From JAWCLZ01 sp037443105 (lineage in GTDB: Archaea; Halobacteriota; JAWCLZ01): a stretch of 23,197 bases of DNA. Below are positions 1 through 6,501 of the stretch, piece after piece; the stretch's first letter is position 1; each line of letters starts with the position of its first letter. A program made the position numbers and the translations under genes. The notes beneath the pieces were generated by a model, which was not told where the DNA came from, did no database searches, and was given only the letters and a program-made list of their open reading frames with translations. Where the stretch lies: positions 1 to 23,197 of the forward strand of contig JBBIOZ010000021.1 in the NCBI GenBank assembly GCA_037443105.1. The letters run 5' to 3'.

Positions 1-2
1 AA

Positions 3-356
3 TTTATATTTATATCGATCGCGGTATTCTTCCTCTAATTCCAGATTCATATCGCTCAGTGTCTACAATGTAAATGGCAAAGAGCTTTGCATTCATTTCT
101 TTGGCAAAGGTTGGCTGCGCATTATTTCTTTCACTTTCATTGCAATCGATGCCTCCAATTGATTATTATTTCTGCATTGAGTTAGTGGCTTCTTGAATTA
201 TCTCCTCGCTAGCTCTCAATATTCTCTCAGCTTCCATAATAGTCTGTTTTGAAGGGGCTCGAGATCCCCTTTCTCCTATACCAGTTTTCCCATTTCAAGA
301 TCAGCTTTGCTTCTTTCCGATCATTTTAATCAATTTAAAATACTATGAAGACCGAA
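3..356 (-). other. Decayed sequence at left edge
   Basis: No intact gene of convincing length is seen here. On the minus strand there are only scraps: a 23-codon frame at 237-166 that reads like a Glu-rich helix (begins MEAERILRASEEII), and a frame from an ATG at 50-48 running off the window edge (begins MNLELEEEYRDRY). Both are charged and helical, as expected for peripheral-stalk subunits of an A-type ATP synthase. They follow the subunit K pseudogene on the same strand, so this may be the rest of a decayed ATP synthase locus. That reading is inference only; the scraps are too short to assign. Confidence 0.35.
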
Positions 357-566
357 TCAAACTGCTAGCACAAATATCAAGAGCAAGCCAATGAGCATCC
401 AAAGATTACAATACTTTCAGGAATCACAGTAAGAATCAATCCCTTTGCGAATAAATGTTCCTTCTCCGCTAAGCCCAAACTGAGGCTGCACCAATGTCTT
501 TCTCAGCGATTCCACCTATCGCACTTAGGTCTACTGCTAGTCCAGCAGCTATTGCAAGATTTCGGT
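357..566 (-). pseudogene. A-type ATP synthase subunit K (c-subunit) pseudogene
   Basis: Reading the minus strand in three successive frames gives an almost complete membrane c-subunit. The first frame gives LAIAAGLAVDLSAIGGIAEK then DIGAAS and a stop at 471-469. A shifted frame gives LAEKEHLFAKGLILTVIPES then IVIFG. A third frame from 398 gives MLIGLLLIFVLAV and a stop at 357. The pattern of a glycine-rich helix, a polar AEK/LF loop and a second helix with TxxPE (the ion-binding carboxylate in this family) is diagnostic of V/A-type ATPase subunit K. At least two single-base indels, near 470-478 and near 399, break it. It lies downstream of the metalloid operon on the same strand. A functional copy presumably exists elsewhere in the genome. 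Confidence 0.75.
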
Positions 567-610
567 TACTATATTGATTGAATTGGCTTTATAATTCGCA
601 GTAAATTGCA

Positions 611-970
611 TCAATGAAGCTTGGCAAGTATTTCTCTTCCTAAATTTGTCAAACTGTATATCAAAAAGTTTCCTTCTCTTCTTACATCCACTAGCTTGGC
701 ATCTTTCAATAGCTTTAAATGATGAGATAAAGCGGAGTAATTGTAGTTCGTGAGCGCTACGAGAATGCAGACGCATAGTTCGCTCACTTCAAGTGCTCTC
801 AAGATTTGAAGTCTGAGGGAATCGCTCAAGGCTTTGAAGAATTTTGCCTCTTTAGTGAAATCTTGGTTTAATATTTCCTCCACTTTTTTCAATATCCTTT
901 GATCGCTGATATTTCCCTTTGCTAATAGTTCCTCTCTCCGCGCTTTTACAGCCATATCATTATTTTTCAT
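611..970 (-). CDS. arsR: ArsR/SmtB-family metalloid-responsive repressor
   Basis: 119-residue winged-helix protein. After a 40-residue charged N-terminal extension comes the ArsR core (FFKALSDSLRLQILRALEV), then the sensing helix SELCVC with Cys66 and Cys68, which matches the classical ELCVC metalloid site of ArsR. The recognition-helix region reads YSALSHHLKLLKDAKLVDVR. In this family, As(III) or Sb(III) binding to the cysteines releases the protein from DNA. It is the last gene of the 3483-to-611 operon and its start overlaps the stop of the thioredoxin-like gene (ATGA at 967-970). An ATG five codons later is a possible alternative start. Its target is unproven; the TTTCAA palindromes at the operon promoter are candidates. 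Confidence 0.88.
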   Translation of the reverse strand: MKNNDMAVKARREELLAKGNISDQRILKKVEEILNQDFTKEAKFFKALSDSLRLQILRALEVSELCVCILVALTNYNYSALSHHLKLLKDAKLVDVRREGNFLIYSLTNLGREILAKLH

Positions 971-1203
971 CCTTTCTGAATCAATTTCCTAACTTCCTCT
1001 GCACTTAGAACTCTACCAGCGCTTTTTACCTCTCCATCTATAGCTAGCCCAGGAGTGATCATAATACCTCGTTCAATGATATCTTCGATCTTCGTAACCT
1101 TCGCTATTTCAGCTTCCATTCCAAGTTCTTCGAGTGCTTTTCTCACATTTTCCTCAAGCTTTTTGCATTTGGGACAACCAGGACCTAAAATCTCTATCTT
1201 CAT
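967..1203 (-). CDS. Small thioredoxin/glutaredoxin-like redox protein
   Basis: 78-residue single-domain thioredoxin-fold protein with the redox motif CPKC at residues 10-13 after the first strand (KIEILGPG) and a TP (cis-proline position) at residues 50-51. It belongs to the short archaeal and bacterial redox-active disulfide family often found beside ArsR and permease genes. It probably exchanges thiols with, or delivers reducing equivalents to, the metalloid-handling proteins of this operon. The start is set by a GGAGG ribosome site just upstream, and the 3' end overlaps arsR by ATGA. The exact substrate is unknown. Confidence 0.85.
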   Translation of the reverse strand: MKIEILGPGCPKCKKLEENVRKALEELGMEAEIAKVTKIEDIIERGIMITPGLAIDGEVKSAGRVLSAEEVRKLIQKG

Positions 1204-1205
1204 AT

Positions 1206-1544
1206 TTATCTTCCTCCTTCGCAGTCAAAGCAATATTCCTTATTTTTAATATCAGTCAAGAATACCTTGCCGCATTTCCTGCATTTTACTCTCACAAAAC
1301 TATCCTCCTTCTTCGATACACTCACACTAACTCCAAAACCACTCTTAGGGGGGAATTTTATTATCTTCGCAGGGCAAATGATCTCGCAGTTATTGCAGAG
1401 ATAAATGCAATTCAATGGATTCACCACAACCGCTTGACCATCTCGAAACTCAAAGACTCCCCTTGGGCAGAAGTCAACGCATTTGCCACAGTTTGGCTTG
1501 CACTCTCCAACTATATTTGGAAACCACATTTCCTTAGGAATCAT
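1206..1544 (-). CDS. Ferredoxin-like protein with C-terminal zinc ribbon
   Basis: 112 residues in two parts. The N-terminal part has two four-cysteine sets, Cys15/19/22/26 and Cys46/50/53/57. Both use CX3CX2CX3CP, one residue wider than the usual CX2CX2CX3CP at the first gap, but still suggest two [4Fe-4S] clusters. The C-terminal part has Cys88/Cys91 (CRKC) and Cys105/Cys108 (CFDC), a zinc-ribbon or rubredoxin-like knuckle pair. It is soluble, with no signal peptide. It overlaps the DGC-motif gene by ATGA, so the two are probably translationally coupled. It is likely an electron carrier for the metalloid-handling operon; its partner is unknown. Confidence 0.72.
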   Translation of the reverse strand: MIPKEMWFPNIVGECKPNCGKCVDFCPRGVFEFRDGQAVVVNPLNCIYLCNNCEIICPAKIIKFPPKSGFGVSVSVSKKEDSFVRVKCRKCGKVFLTDIKNKEYCFDCEGGR

Positions 1545-1921
1545 TTTCGCTCGCCTCTAATTAACTCCCTAGCTTTTTCAACCACTAATTCCACTTCCTT
1601 TTCATTCAAATTTAAATCAAAGTTTTTCTTGATCCCTAGATTGGTTACCACAATTTCCAAGGGATTGAAACCAGCTTTCTTCAGAATCTCAGAAGCACAG
1701 GCGATTCTGCAGCCATCAATTGCAAGGATTTTTCCACTTGCCTTCGCAGACTCAATAATTGCTTTAATCCCTGCTCCAATAGCAGCGGTGCAAAACAAGT
1801 TTCCAAAGCCTTGTTTCGCAAGCTCTACCGCCGCTCTATTCGCAATCTGCCCAACATTTGCAGCACCTGAGCAGGGAAATATTATCACTTCAACTCCTTC
1901 GCATATGCACTTCTCAGCCAT
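1541..1921 (-). CDS. DGC-motif putative zinc-binding protein
   Basis: 126 residues with the defining Asp-Gly-Cys at 69-71 (AIDGCRIACA), an early Cys pair in the N-terminus (KCICEG), the PCSGAANVGQ segment and Cys44. This fits the DGC-domain family of putative zinc-binding proteins, which cluster with ArsR, thioredoxin-like and ArsP-type permease genes. The molecular role is not established; metal or metalloid thiol chemistry is inferred from the cysteines. A longer frame extends upstream, but the start at 1921 is preferred because it has a strong GGAGG site a few bases upstream and avoids overlapping the permease. A paralog lies at 5812-6249. Confidence 0.78.
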   Translation of the reverse strand: MAEKCICEGVEVIIFPCSGAANVGQIANRAAVELAKQGFGNLFCTAAIGAGIKAIIESAKASGKILAIDGCRIACASEILKKAGFNPLEIVVTNLGIKKNFDLNLNEKEVELVVEKARELIRGERK

Positions 1922-1932
1922 ATTTTTTCCTC

Positions 1933-3000
1933 CTAATATAATGTTATGCTTGGAACGAAGAATGCAAATATCAATCCTCCAATTACTCCCATCACCCACA
2001 TTATCACCGCATAGATCGCTATTATGCGCCAGCTTATTATCTTTGAAACTCCAAGCATATTCGGTAAGCTCAGCGCTGGACCTGTAAGTAGAAAGGCAAG
2101 CGCTGCTCCACTTCCCATGTTCATCTCCAGCAATCCTCTGATAAATGGAACCTCAACCAAGGTAGGGGTATACATTATCACGCCCATCGCTGAGGAAATC
2201 ATTATAGGTATAATTCCCTCCCCTAGATAGCGAGCAATTATCTCAGGCGTTAGTACAACTTTAATTATCCCCACAACTACTATGCCAAGCAATATCAATG
2301 GTACAATGCTGCGAACAAAGAACCAAGTATTATTCATCCACTCCTTAAAAGCTGCTTTAAATTCAAATTCCTCCTCGTAGAGATCTAAAGTTGGATTTGC
2401 CTCAGCGGGTGCTATATACCTAGCCTTATCAAGCTTTAATTCATGTATCTTCGCAACTGCATAGCTCGTGATTAGCGCTGCTCCATATGCAAGAATTATT
2501 CTACCCAGAGCTACTTTCCATGAAATCAAGCTGATGGTGAGGAGTATTGCTGCAACATTTATCGATGGGGCTGCAAGTAAAAAGGCTAGAGCTGGGCCAA
2601 GGCCTGCGCCTCGCCTGCGAATGCCTGCGAAAATCGGTATTATGCTGCATGAGCAAACTGATAGCATTGGTCCCCCGAAGACTCCAACGAAGTATGACTT
2701 GGCTTTATTACTGCTGAGATGCTTCATAATCACTTGCTTGGAAATGAAACTCTCCATAGCACCTGCGATGAGAAATGCTACGCCTAGGCAAACATAGGCC
2801 TTGCTTAGGTAATTCACCAGCACACAAATTGGAATAAGCCACGCTGGAGTTTCTTGCGTTACTGGAAGAGGGTCAGGGGGAAGTGGCTCTCCTCGCTCCA
2901 GCATTCTGGATCTTTCAAGAGCTGAGTTCCACTCATATGCAACCAGAAATCCAAGGAGAAGTAATATTATTATAACTCCAACTGCGATTCTCTTTTGCAT
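1933..3000 (-). CDS. ArsP-type permease (PF03773 family)
   Basis: 355-residue polytopic membrane protein with two related halves. The first has a membrane segment at 5-22 followed by several helices and the motif SVCSCSIIPIFAG with CSCS at 116-119. The second repeats the pattern as GVIMYTPTLVEVPFIRG. This architecture and the CSCS motif are typical of the DUF318/ArsP permease family, some members of which export trivalent organoarsenicals; many others have no known substrate. A charged cytoplasmic loop near residues 195-220 links the halves. It sits between the HTH gene (four-base gap) and the DGC-motif gene. Efflux of an arsenic or thiol-reactive species is inferred from context. Confidence 0.85.
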   Translation of the reverse strand: MQKRIAVGVIIILLLLGFLVAYEWNSALERSRMLERGEPLPPDPLPVTQETPAWLIPICVLVNYLSKAYVCLGVAFLIAGAMESFISKQVIMKHLSSNKAKSYFVGVFGGPMLSVCSCSIIPIFAGIRRRGAGLGPALAFLLAAPSINVAAILLTISLISWKVALGRIILAYGAALITSYAVAKIHELKLDKARYIAPAEANPTLDLYEEEFEFKAAFKEWMNNTWFFVRSIVPLILLGIVVVGIIKVVLTPEIIARYLGEGIIPIMISSAMGVIMYTPTLVEVPFIRGLLEMNMGSGAALAFLLTGPALSLPNMLGVSKIISWRIIAIYAVIMWVMGVIGGLIFAFFVPSITLY

Positions 3001-3004
3001 TTAA

Positions 3005-3280
3005 TCACCGAGGCATTGTTTCAAAGTGGATCGCTTTAGCTGCTTTGCCAAGCCAGCAGTTTTGCTCATCGCATTCTACAAATTTTCCCCAGAGCAGCAC
3101 CTTCAAATGGTGCTCCAGAGATTCTCTTGGAATGCGTAAAGCTTCCGTGAGTTCTTGTTTGCTCGACTTGCCCCCTTTTTCATGCAGATATCTCAAAATC
3201 TCTCTTCTCGGCTTTGAATGAATAACCACGCATCGAGCAGGAGATGGTCTTTCAAAGGGAATTTCTTCATCTTCAGTCAT
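3005..3280 (-). CDS. ArsR-like winged-helix regulator
   Basis: 91 residues with a helix-turn-helix core: SKPRREILRYLHEKGGKSSK, then ELTEALRIPRESLEHHLKVL, then a short wing (GKFVECDEQNCWLGKAA). It fits the ArsR superfamily but lacks the ELCVC sensing motif of the ArsR at 611. Only two cysteines, in the wing, could sense a ligand. It is the second gene of the operon, directly after the ferredoxin, with a GGAGG site that overlaps the ferredoxin stop. It may control its own operon through the flanking palindromes. The ligand is unknown. Confidence 0.75.
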   Translation of the reverse strand: MTEDEEIPFERPSPARCVVIHSKPRREILRYLHEKGGKSSKQELTEALRIPRESLEHHLKVLLWGKFVECDEQNCWLGKAAKAIHFETMPR

Positions 3281-3294
3281 TCATCATCCTCCTT

Positions 3295-3483
3295 TTATTT
3301 CACGAGCTTGATTGCTCCTGCGGGGAAAGCTGGGCAGTGGTCGATGCAAGAGCCACAGAGGGTGCACTTCTCAGGATGCACAGCCTTAGGTTTATCTCCC
3401 TGCATAACTAACACGCTTTCCTTGCACGCCTCCACGCAGGCAGCGCAGCCAACGCAAGCCTCGTAGTTAAATACAGGAGGCAT
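3295..3483 (-). CDS. 2[4Fe-4S] ferredoxin
   Basis: 62-residue bacterial-type ferredoxin with two complete cluster motifs, Cys10/13/16/20 and Cys40/43/46/50 (CX2CX2CX3C), the second ending in CPAFPAGAI. It is the first gene of the 3483-to-611 operon and starts only a few bases inside the palindrome-flanked promoter, so the transcript leader is very short. It is probably the electron donor for redox steps encoded downstream. A broken relative starting with nearly the same residues lies at 5597-5644. Confidence 0.88.
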   Translation of the reverse strand: MPPVFNYEACVGCAACVEACKESVLVMQGDKPKAVHPEKCTLCGSCIDHCPAFPAGAIKLVK

Positions 3484-3488
3484 ATCTA

Positions 3489-3545
3489 TTTCAAATATCT
3501 TTGAAACATTCTATTTATATTTTGCTATTTCAAAATATTTTGAAA
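3489..3545 (-). promoter_or_regulatory. Operon promoter flanked by two 18-bp palindromes
   Basis: TTTCAAATATCTTTGAAA lies at 3489-3506 and the perfect palindrome TTTCAAAATATTTTGAAA at 3528-3545, with centres 39 bp apart. Between them, on the minus strand, is a TATA-like AAATATAAATAG preceded by a purine-rich BRE-like stretch. The expected start of transcription falls over the first palindrome, just before the ferredoxin ATG at 3483. A repressor on either palindrome would block TBP/TFB or polymerase. The same arrangement recurs at 6437-6494. Confidence 0.72.
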
Positions 3546-3562
3546 CATATTAAAAATATGAA

Positions 3563-3838
3563 TTAGGCATCCTTGGCTTTCCTACTCTTAATATATTCTC
3601 CAATTTTATCCACAAGCTTTCTCCGAAGTTCATCTCCACGTGCATCGATCTCAGCGAGCTCAATAGCAAGTCTCTCATGCCCGAGCTCGCGGAGCCAGGG
3701 CTTGAAGTGCCCGCCTTTGTGATGAAATTCAAGGCAGCGCTTGGGCACATCCTCAATCATATGTAGAAATTCCTCTAGATTCCTTGCACTTCCAACTTCC
3801 TCGCCTGTTGGCAGGCGAAATATGAATTCCTCAACCAA
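3563..3838 (-). CDS. Small protein resembling DUF5752
   Basis: 91 residues, soluble. The pattern FRLPTGEEVGSARNLEEFLH, then LEFHHKGGHFKPWLRELGHE, then a charged helical tail resembles a small archaeal family (DUF5752-like) recalled from conserved FxLPxGxxxGSARNLEEF and EFHxxxGxFxxWxR features. The function is unknown. The histidines at the HHKGGH segment could bind metal, but nothing shows this. It follows the DUF5788-like gene with a two-base gap, so the two are probably co-transcribed. The family assignment is from memory of the pattern and is moderately sure. Confidence 0.6.
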   Translation of the reverse strand: MVEEFIFRLPTGEEVGSARNLEEFLHMIEDVPKRCLEFHHKGGHFKPWLRELGHERLAIELAEIDARGDELRRKLVDKIGEYIKSRKAKDA

Positions 3839-3840
3839 AT

Positions 3841-4311
3841 TTATCCCACCTTTGGATCAATTTGTTTCAAATGCTTGATATATTCAATCCAGCTGTGAAT
3901 ATCCTCAGTTTCATATAGCTTGCACTTGGCTTGCAAAGCTTTATCTCTATCTTTTGTTTCTATGTCCTTCAGGGTCAATATTGCTCTGATCAAGCCAGCT
4001 GATTCGAGGCATAATTTCTCGATCTCCTCTAGATTCGAACCACTCTTTATCGCAAGTTCATTGGCAAGCTTTTTCTCCTCCAGAAGATGAACAAGCCGCC
4101 TTGCATTGCAGATATCTCTCTCGCTGAGCTCTTTCATCGATAGCAACTTCCATATGACCTCGCGCAGTGGAAGCGCTTCCCCCTCTATATCGACTTCATC
4201 CGGTGCTTGAATTCCAACCCACACAAGCATCCTCCCTAGTTTATACTCGCATCTCCTCTTCGCACTTTCCACTTCCTTATCGTTGTAACAAGCTGATTTC
4301 TCACCATTCAT
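3841..4311 (-). CDS. DUF5788-like archaeal protein
   Basis: 156 residues, predominantly helical and charged. An RCEYKLGRMLVWVGIQAPDE segment is followed by VDIEGEALPLREVIWKLLS, a helical hairpin with LVHLLEEKK, and the ESAGLIRAILTLKDIE segment. This order matches the archaeal DUF5788 family, where a VxLREFV-type segment precedes a helical pair ending in GxxRAxxxL. No enzymatic motif is visible. A GAGG site lies just before the ATG at 4311. It forms a two-gene unit with the small protein at 3563-3838. Function unknown. Confidence 0.6.
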   Translation of the reverse strand: MNGEKSACYNDKEVESAKRRCEYKLGRMLVWVGIQAPDEVDIEGEALPLREVIWKLLSMKELSERDICNARRLVHLLEEKKLANELAIKSGSNLEEIEKLCLESAGLIRAILTLKDIETKDRDKALQAKCKLYETEDIHSWIEYIKHLKQIDPKVG

Positions 4312-4523
4312 TTAATCCTCACATTTCAAGACATTCAATATTTCCTTTCATCTCCTATAGCCATATTCTTCAATTGCCAAGCAATGTTTTACCTTATTTA
4401 ATTATGATTTTGTGTTTATGATTTTAACTTGTTCTTCTTTCACCAGTCTTTGATATGAGAACATTTCAAACATCTAAGACTTTATTCTTCAAGTTATTTC
4501 CATATCCTCTATTTTCAATTGCT

Positions 4524-5534
4524 TTACTCCTGCTTTGTCAAGAAGGCCTTGCTAGAACTGTTAGGCTCTGGCCCTCCTCCACAAAGGCCTTGGAATATTC
4601 TGTAGAAGATGCTTGCATTAACCGTTTGGAAGGCTGCGGATACGGCTATTGGTAAGGCAGCGCTGGAGCCGAAGGATGCAAAGGCTATGCCCATGGCGAG
4701 GGGTAGGTGCTTCATCCCGGAGCTGTAGACGATTGCATTCGTCTCTTTAATGGGAAGGTGCAGGAACTTCGCACATATTAAGTATGCGCCTACGAAGGCT
4801 GTAGGGAATAAGACCAGAGGTGGGATTATAAGCGATAGGATTAAGACGGGGTTAGGTGGTATTAAAGCCACGTTCACCGCCAGCATGGAGAACATGAGGA
4901 GCATGGCTGTGATGGCAGAGATAGGCGGGAATATGGGAAGATGCCTCGTCAATTTTTTTCCGAGTCTGGCCTCTAAGAGGCTTCTTGTGGCTATTCCGAG
5001 TAGCAGCGGTATGGCTAAGACTATAGCAATGATTCTGAACATATCGATTACGCTGACTTCGACGTAGAGTCCCGCTAGAAGGGCTGTAAGGCCCGGTATT
5101 GTCACTATGCCCAAGATCATTGTTGAAGCGGCCAGTATTAAGGCGAGAGGAACATCGCCCTTAAGAAGTCCCGTCCAGACAATATTCATCCCAGCACAGG
5201 GGACGGTGCCCATGAGAATGAAGCCCAGCGCCCATACAGGCTCATTTGAGAGGAATGCCACGGCCAGCGAAAAACACAGGATTGGCAGGAATGCAAAGTT
5301 TAGAAGGAGGCCCAAAATGATCTGCTTCACCTTCTTGGTTACAAGTACCAGCTCTTTAAACCTTATAGTCACACACATAGCCCAGACCATGATGCTGACT
5401 AAAGGCAGCATAAGTGGCTTTAATATCTGAATGAGTTTTGGTGCAGATAAGCCTGCGATTATGCCGAGAAAGACCATGAAAAAGACTAGGTAGGAGTAGT
5501 TCTTCTGAATAAACGATGCGACTCTTTCTGGCAC
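4524..5534 (-). CDS. BASS-superfamily transporter, ACR3-like
   Basis: 336 residues with about ten hydrophobic segments. Family features include the PCAGMNIVWTGLLKGDVPLA segment in the fourth-to-fifth helix region and YSSGMKHLPLAMGIAFASFG near the C-terminus. These fit the bile acid:sodium symporter superfamily that includes the ACR3 arsenite exporters; the PC cysteine is like the ACR3 one. The second motif differs from classical ACR3, so arsenite export is inferred mainly from context. A GTG start at 5534 is preferred over an in-frame TTG at 5552 because GGAGG lies at 5546-5542, seven bases upstream. Codons ending in C and GCC alanines are commoner than in neighbours, suggesting recent transfer. 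Confidence 0.75.
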   Translation of the reverse strand: MPERVASFIQKNYSYLVFFMVFLGIIAGLSAPKLIQILKPLMLPLVSIMVWAMCVTIRFKELVLVTKKVKQIILGLLLNFAFLPILCFSLAVAFLSNEPVWALGFILMGTVPCAGMNIVWTGLLKGDVPLALILAASTMILGIVTIPGLTALLAGLYVEVSVIDMFRIIAIVLAIPLLLGIATRSLLEARLGKKLTRHLPIFPPISAITAMLLMFSMLAVNVALIPPNPVLILSLIIPPLVLFPTAFVGAYLICAKFLHLPIKETNAIVYSSGMKHLPLAMGIAFASFGSSAALPIAVSAAFQTVNASIFYRIFQGLCGGGPEPNSSSKAFLTKQE

Positions 5535-5596
5535 GATCTTGCCTCCATACAATTTTGCCTTTGATGAACTCGAATAATCTGCAGAGCAGGTTCAAC

Positions 5597-5644
5597 CTAG
5601 GTGTCCCAGCCAATGCAAGTCTCGTAATCGATTTTTAGTGGCAT
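5597..5644 (-). pseudogene. Truncated ferredoxin remnant
   Basis: A GGGAGG site precedes an ATG at 5644 and a 15-codon frame, MPLKIDYETCIGWDT, ending in TAG. It matches the start of a small ferredoxin (compare MPPVFNYEACVGCAAC at 3483). The second cluster cysteine is replaced by TGG (Trp) and the third lies at the stop. Sequence after the stop still reads VE in frame, as in CVEAC, but no further cluster motif follows before the transporter start. It is best read as a decayed ferredoxin gene in the same operon position as in the sister operon. Confidence 0.6.
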
Positions 5645-5695
5645 TTTATTTTTCCTCCCTTTTTTTTAATCTCATTAGCACTGGCTCTATCTGGT

Positions 5696-5815
5696 CTATA
5701 TATTTCTGAATTCATTGCAAAACTCAGGGCAGCGTACTTCATTTTCGGCAACTTTATGACAGAGGGGAAAAATCTTGGGTTGGTTGGCTGTATCTTTTGA
5801 TGTGCACGTGCTCAT
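5696..5815 (-). CDS. 39-residue Cys-containing peptide
   Basis: The ATG overlaps the stop of the DGC-motif gene as ATGA (5812-5815), which suggests coupled translation of a real small gene. The peptide begins MSTCTSKDTANQPKIFPL and carries Cys4, Cys19, His20, Cys29 and Cys33, so a small metal or cluster site is possible. It has no membrane segment. I do not recognise the family. It lies between the DGC-motif gene and the ferredoxin remnant, so it may instead be the eroded start of a once longer Cys-rich gene. Confidence 0.45.
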   Translation of the reverse strand: MSTCTSKDTANQPKIFPLCHKVAENEVRCPEFCNEFRNI

Positions 5816-6249
5816 TTCTCAAGAATTGACTTTATAATTAGCTCCTTAGCCTTGTTTATGTCCTCTTGAGAGATATATTTTTCAATGCCTAAGCCTTCAC
5901 AAATGTCTGTGTGCAAAGCCACTTTTTTCATACCTATATCCCTAACCAATACGATGCTTTTGACAATTTTGAAACCAGCAGCTTCTATAGTCTTTCGAGC
6001 GCACTCAAAGGGGCAACCATCTACCGTTATGATTTTCTCTGCAGCCTTTGTTTTTCCCAAAACCGGCTTTACGCCCAGCGGGAGGGAGGGCAAACAGCCA
6101 ATAGCCACTTTTCCCAAGCCAAGTTTTTTAACCACTTCTAAGCAAGCAAGTGCACTTGTTATTCCAGTGTTTGACAAACCGCCAAAACAGGAAAACAGTA
6201 TAGTCTCATGAGTAGGCATGCCTTCTTGCCATTCTCCCTCTTTTGACAT
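5812..6249 (-). CDS. DGC-motif putative zinc-binding protein
   Basis: 145 residues with the signature DGC at 77-79 (TVDGCPFECA), an N-terminal SCFGGLSNTG segment with Cys21, and Cys36 and Cys52. It is a paralog of the protein at 1541-1921; both continue with a helix leading to a (V/L)xxxGxKK segment (DIGMKK here, LGIKKN there). It shares the family's unproven thiol/metal-binding role. A GAGGTG site lies upstream of the ATG at 6249. It is the main intact soluble gene of the 6410-to-4524 operon and is followed by overlapping translation of the 39-residue peptide. Confidence 0.78.
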   Translation of the reverse strand: MSKEGEWQEGMPTHETILFSCFGGLSNTGITSALACLEVVKKLGLGKVAIGCLPSLPLGVKPVLGKTKAAEKIITVDGCPFECARKTIEAAGFKIVKSIVLVRDIGMKKVALHTDICEGLGIEKYISQEDINKAKELIIKSILEK

Positions 6250-6266
6250 TTACATTTTCACCTCTT

Positions 6267-6410
6267 CTAAACTAAGCAGTAATAGAGCTCTCTATCAAGC
6301 TCAGCTATGCCTAACGACGCCTTTTTCCCTTTTCTGATTTTAACACCTACAGGGGGTGATTTAAGTTCTAGAACTTGCTTGAGTTTATGGGACATTTCTT
6401 TCCACTTCAT
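6267..6410 (-). pseudogene. DUF169 N-terminal fragment
   Basis: 47 codons with a good GAGGTG site. The start, MKWKEMSHKLKQVLELKSPP followed by VGVKIRKG, resembles the N-terminus of DUF169 proteins (helix, then LxxPPVxVK). Those proteins are normally a couple of hundred residues long, so most of the protein is missing. The frame ends at 6267 and is followed at once by the ribosome site of the DGC-motif gene, which suggests an internal deletion. It could still be translated as a short peptide. It is the first frame after the palindrome promoter. Confidence 0.5.
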
Positions 6411-6436
6411 TTAGAAAGCACCTCAAATGTTAAGTA

Positions 6437-6494
6437 TTTCAAAGTATATTGAAATGCTTCTATTTATTTTTTGCTATTTCAAAAAATATTGAAA
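6437..6494. promoter_or_regulatory. Divergent promoter with two 18-bp palindromes
   Basis: TTTCAAAGTATATTGAAA lies at 6437-6454 and TTTCAAAAAATATTGAAA at 6477-6494, centres 40 bp apart. The 19 bp between them (6458-6476) differ from the 3509-3527 stretch at one base, so the block is a duplicate of the ferredoxin-operon promoter. The minus strand carries the TATA-like AAAAAATAAATAG for the 6410 gene. On the plus strand the second palindrome ends eight bases before the ATG at 6502, so it can also control the Fe-S/DsrEFH operon. Confidence 0.7.
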
Positions 6495-6501
6495 TACTTA
6501 T

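Noticed and set aside
1134..2087. A 317-codon open frame on the plus strand
   Set aside because: It runs antisense across four well-supported minus-strand genes with clear motifs and ribosome sites, and its translation has no recognisable domain.
4325..4342. Possible TTTCAA operator before the 4311 gene
   Set aside because: Only the left half-site matches; the right arm is CAATAT, so it does not meet the palindrome pattern.
5597..5599. In-frame TAG read as pyrrolysine
   Set aside because: The preceding cysteine position is already TGG and no cluster motif follows in frame, so decay is simpler; nothing else in the window suggests UAG recoding.
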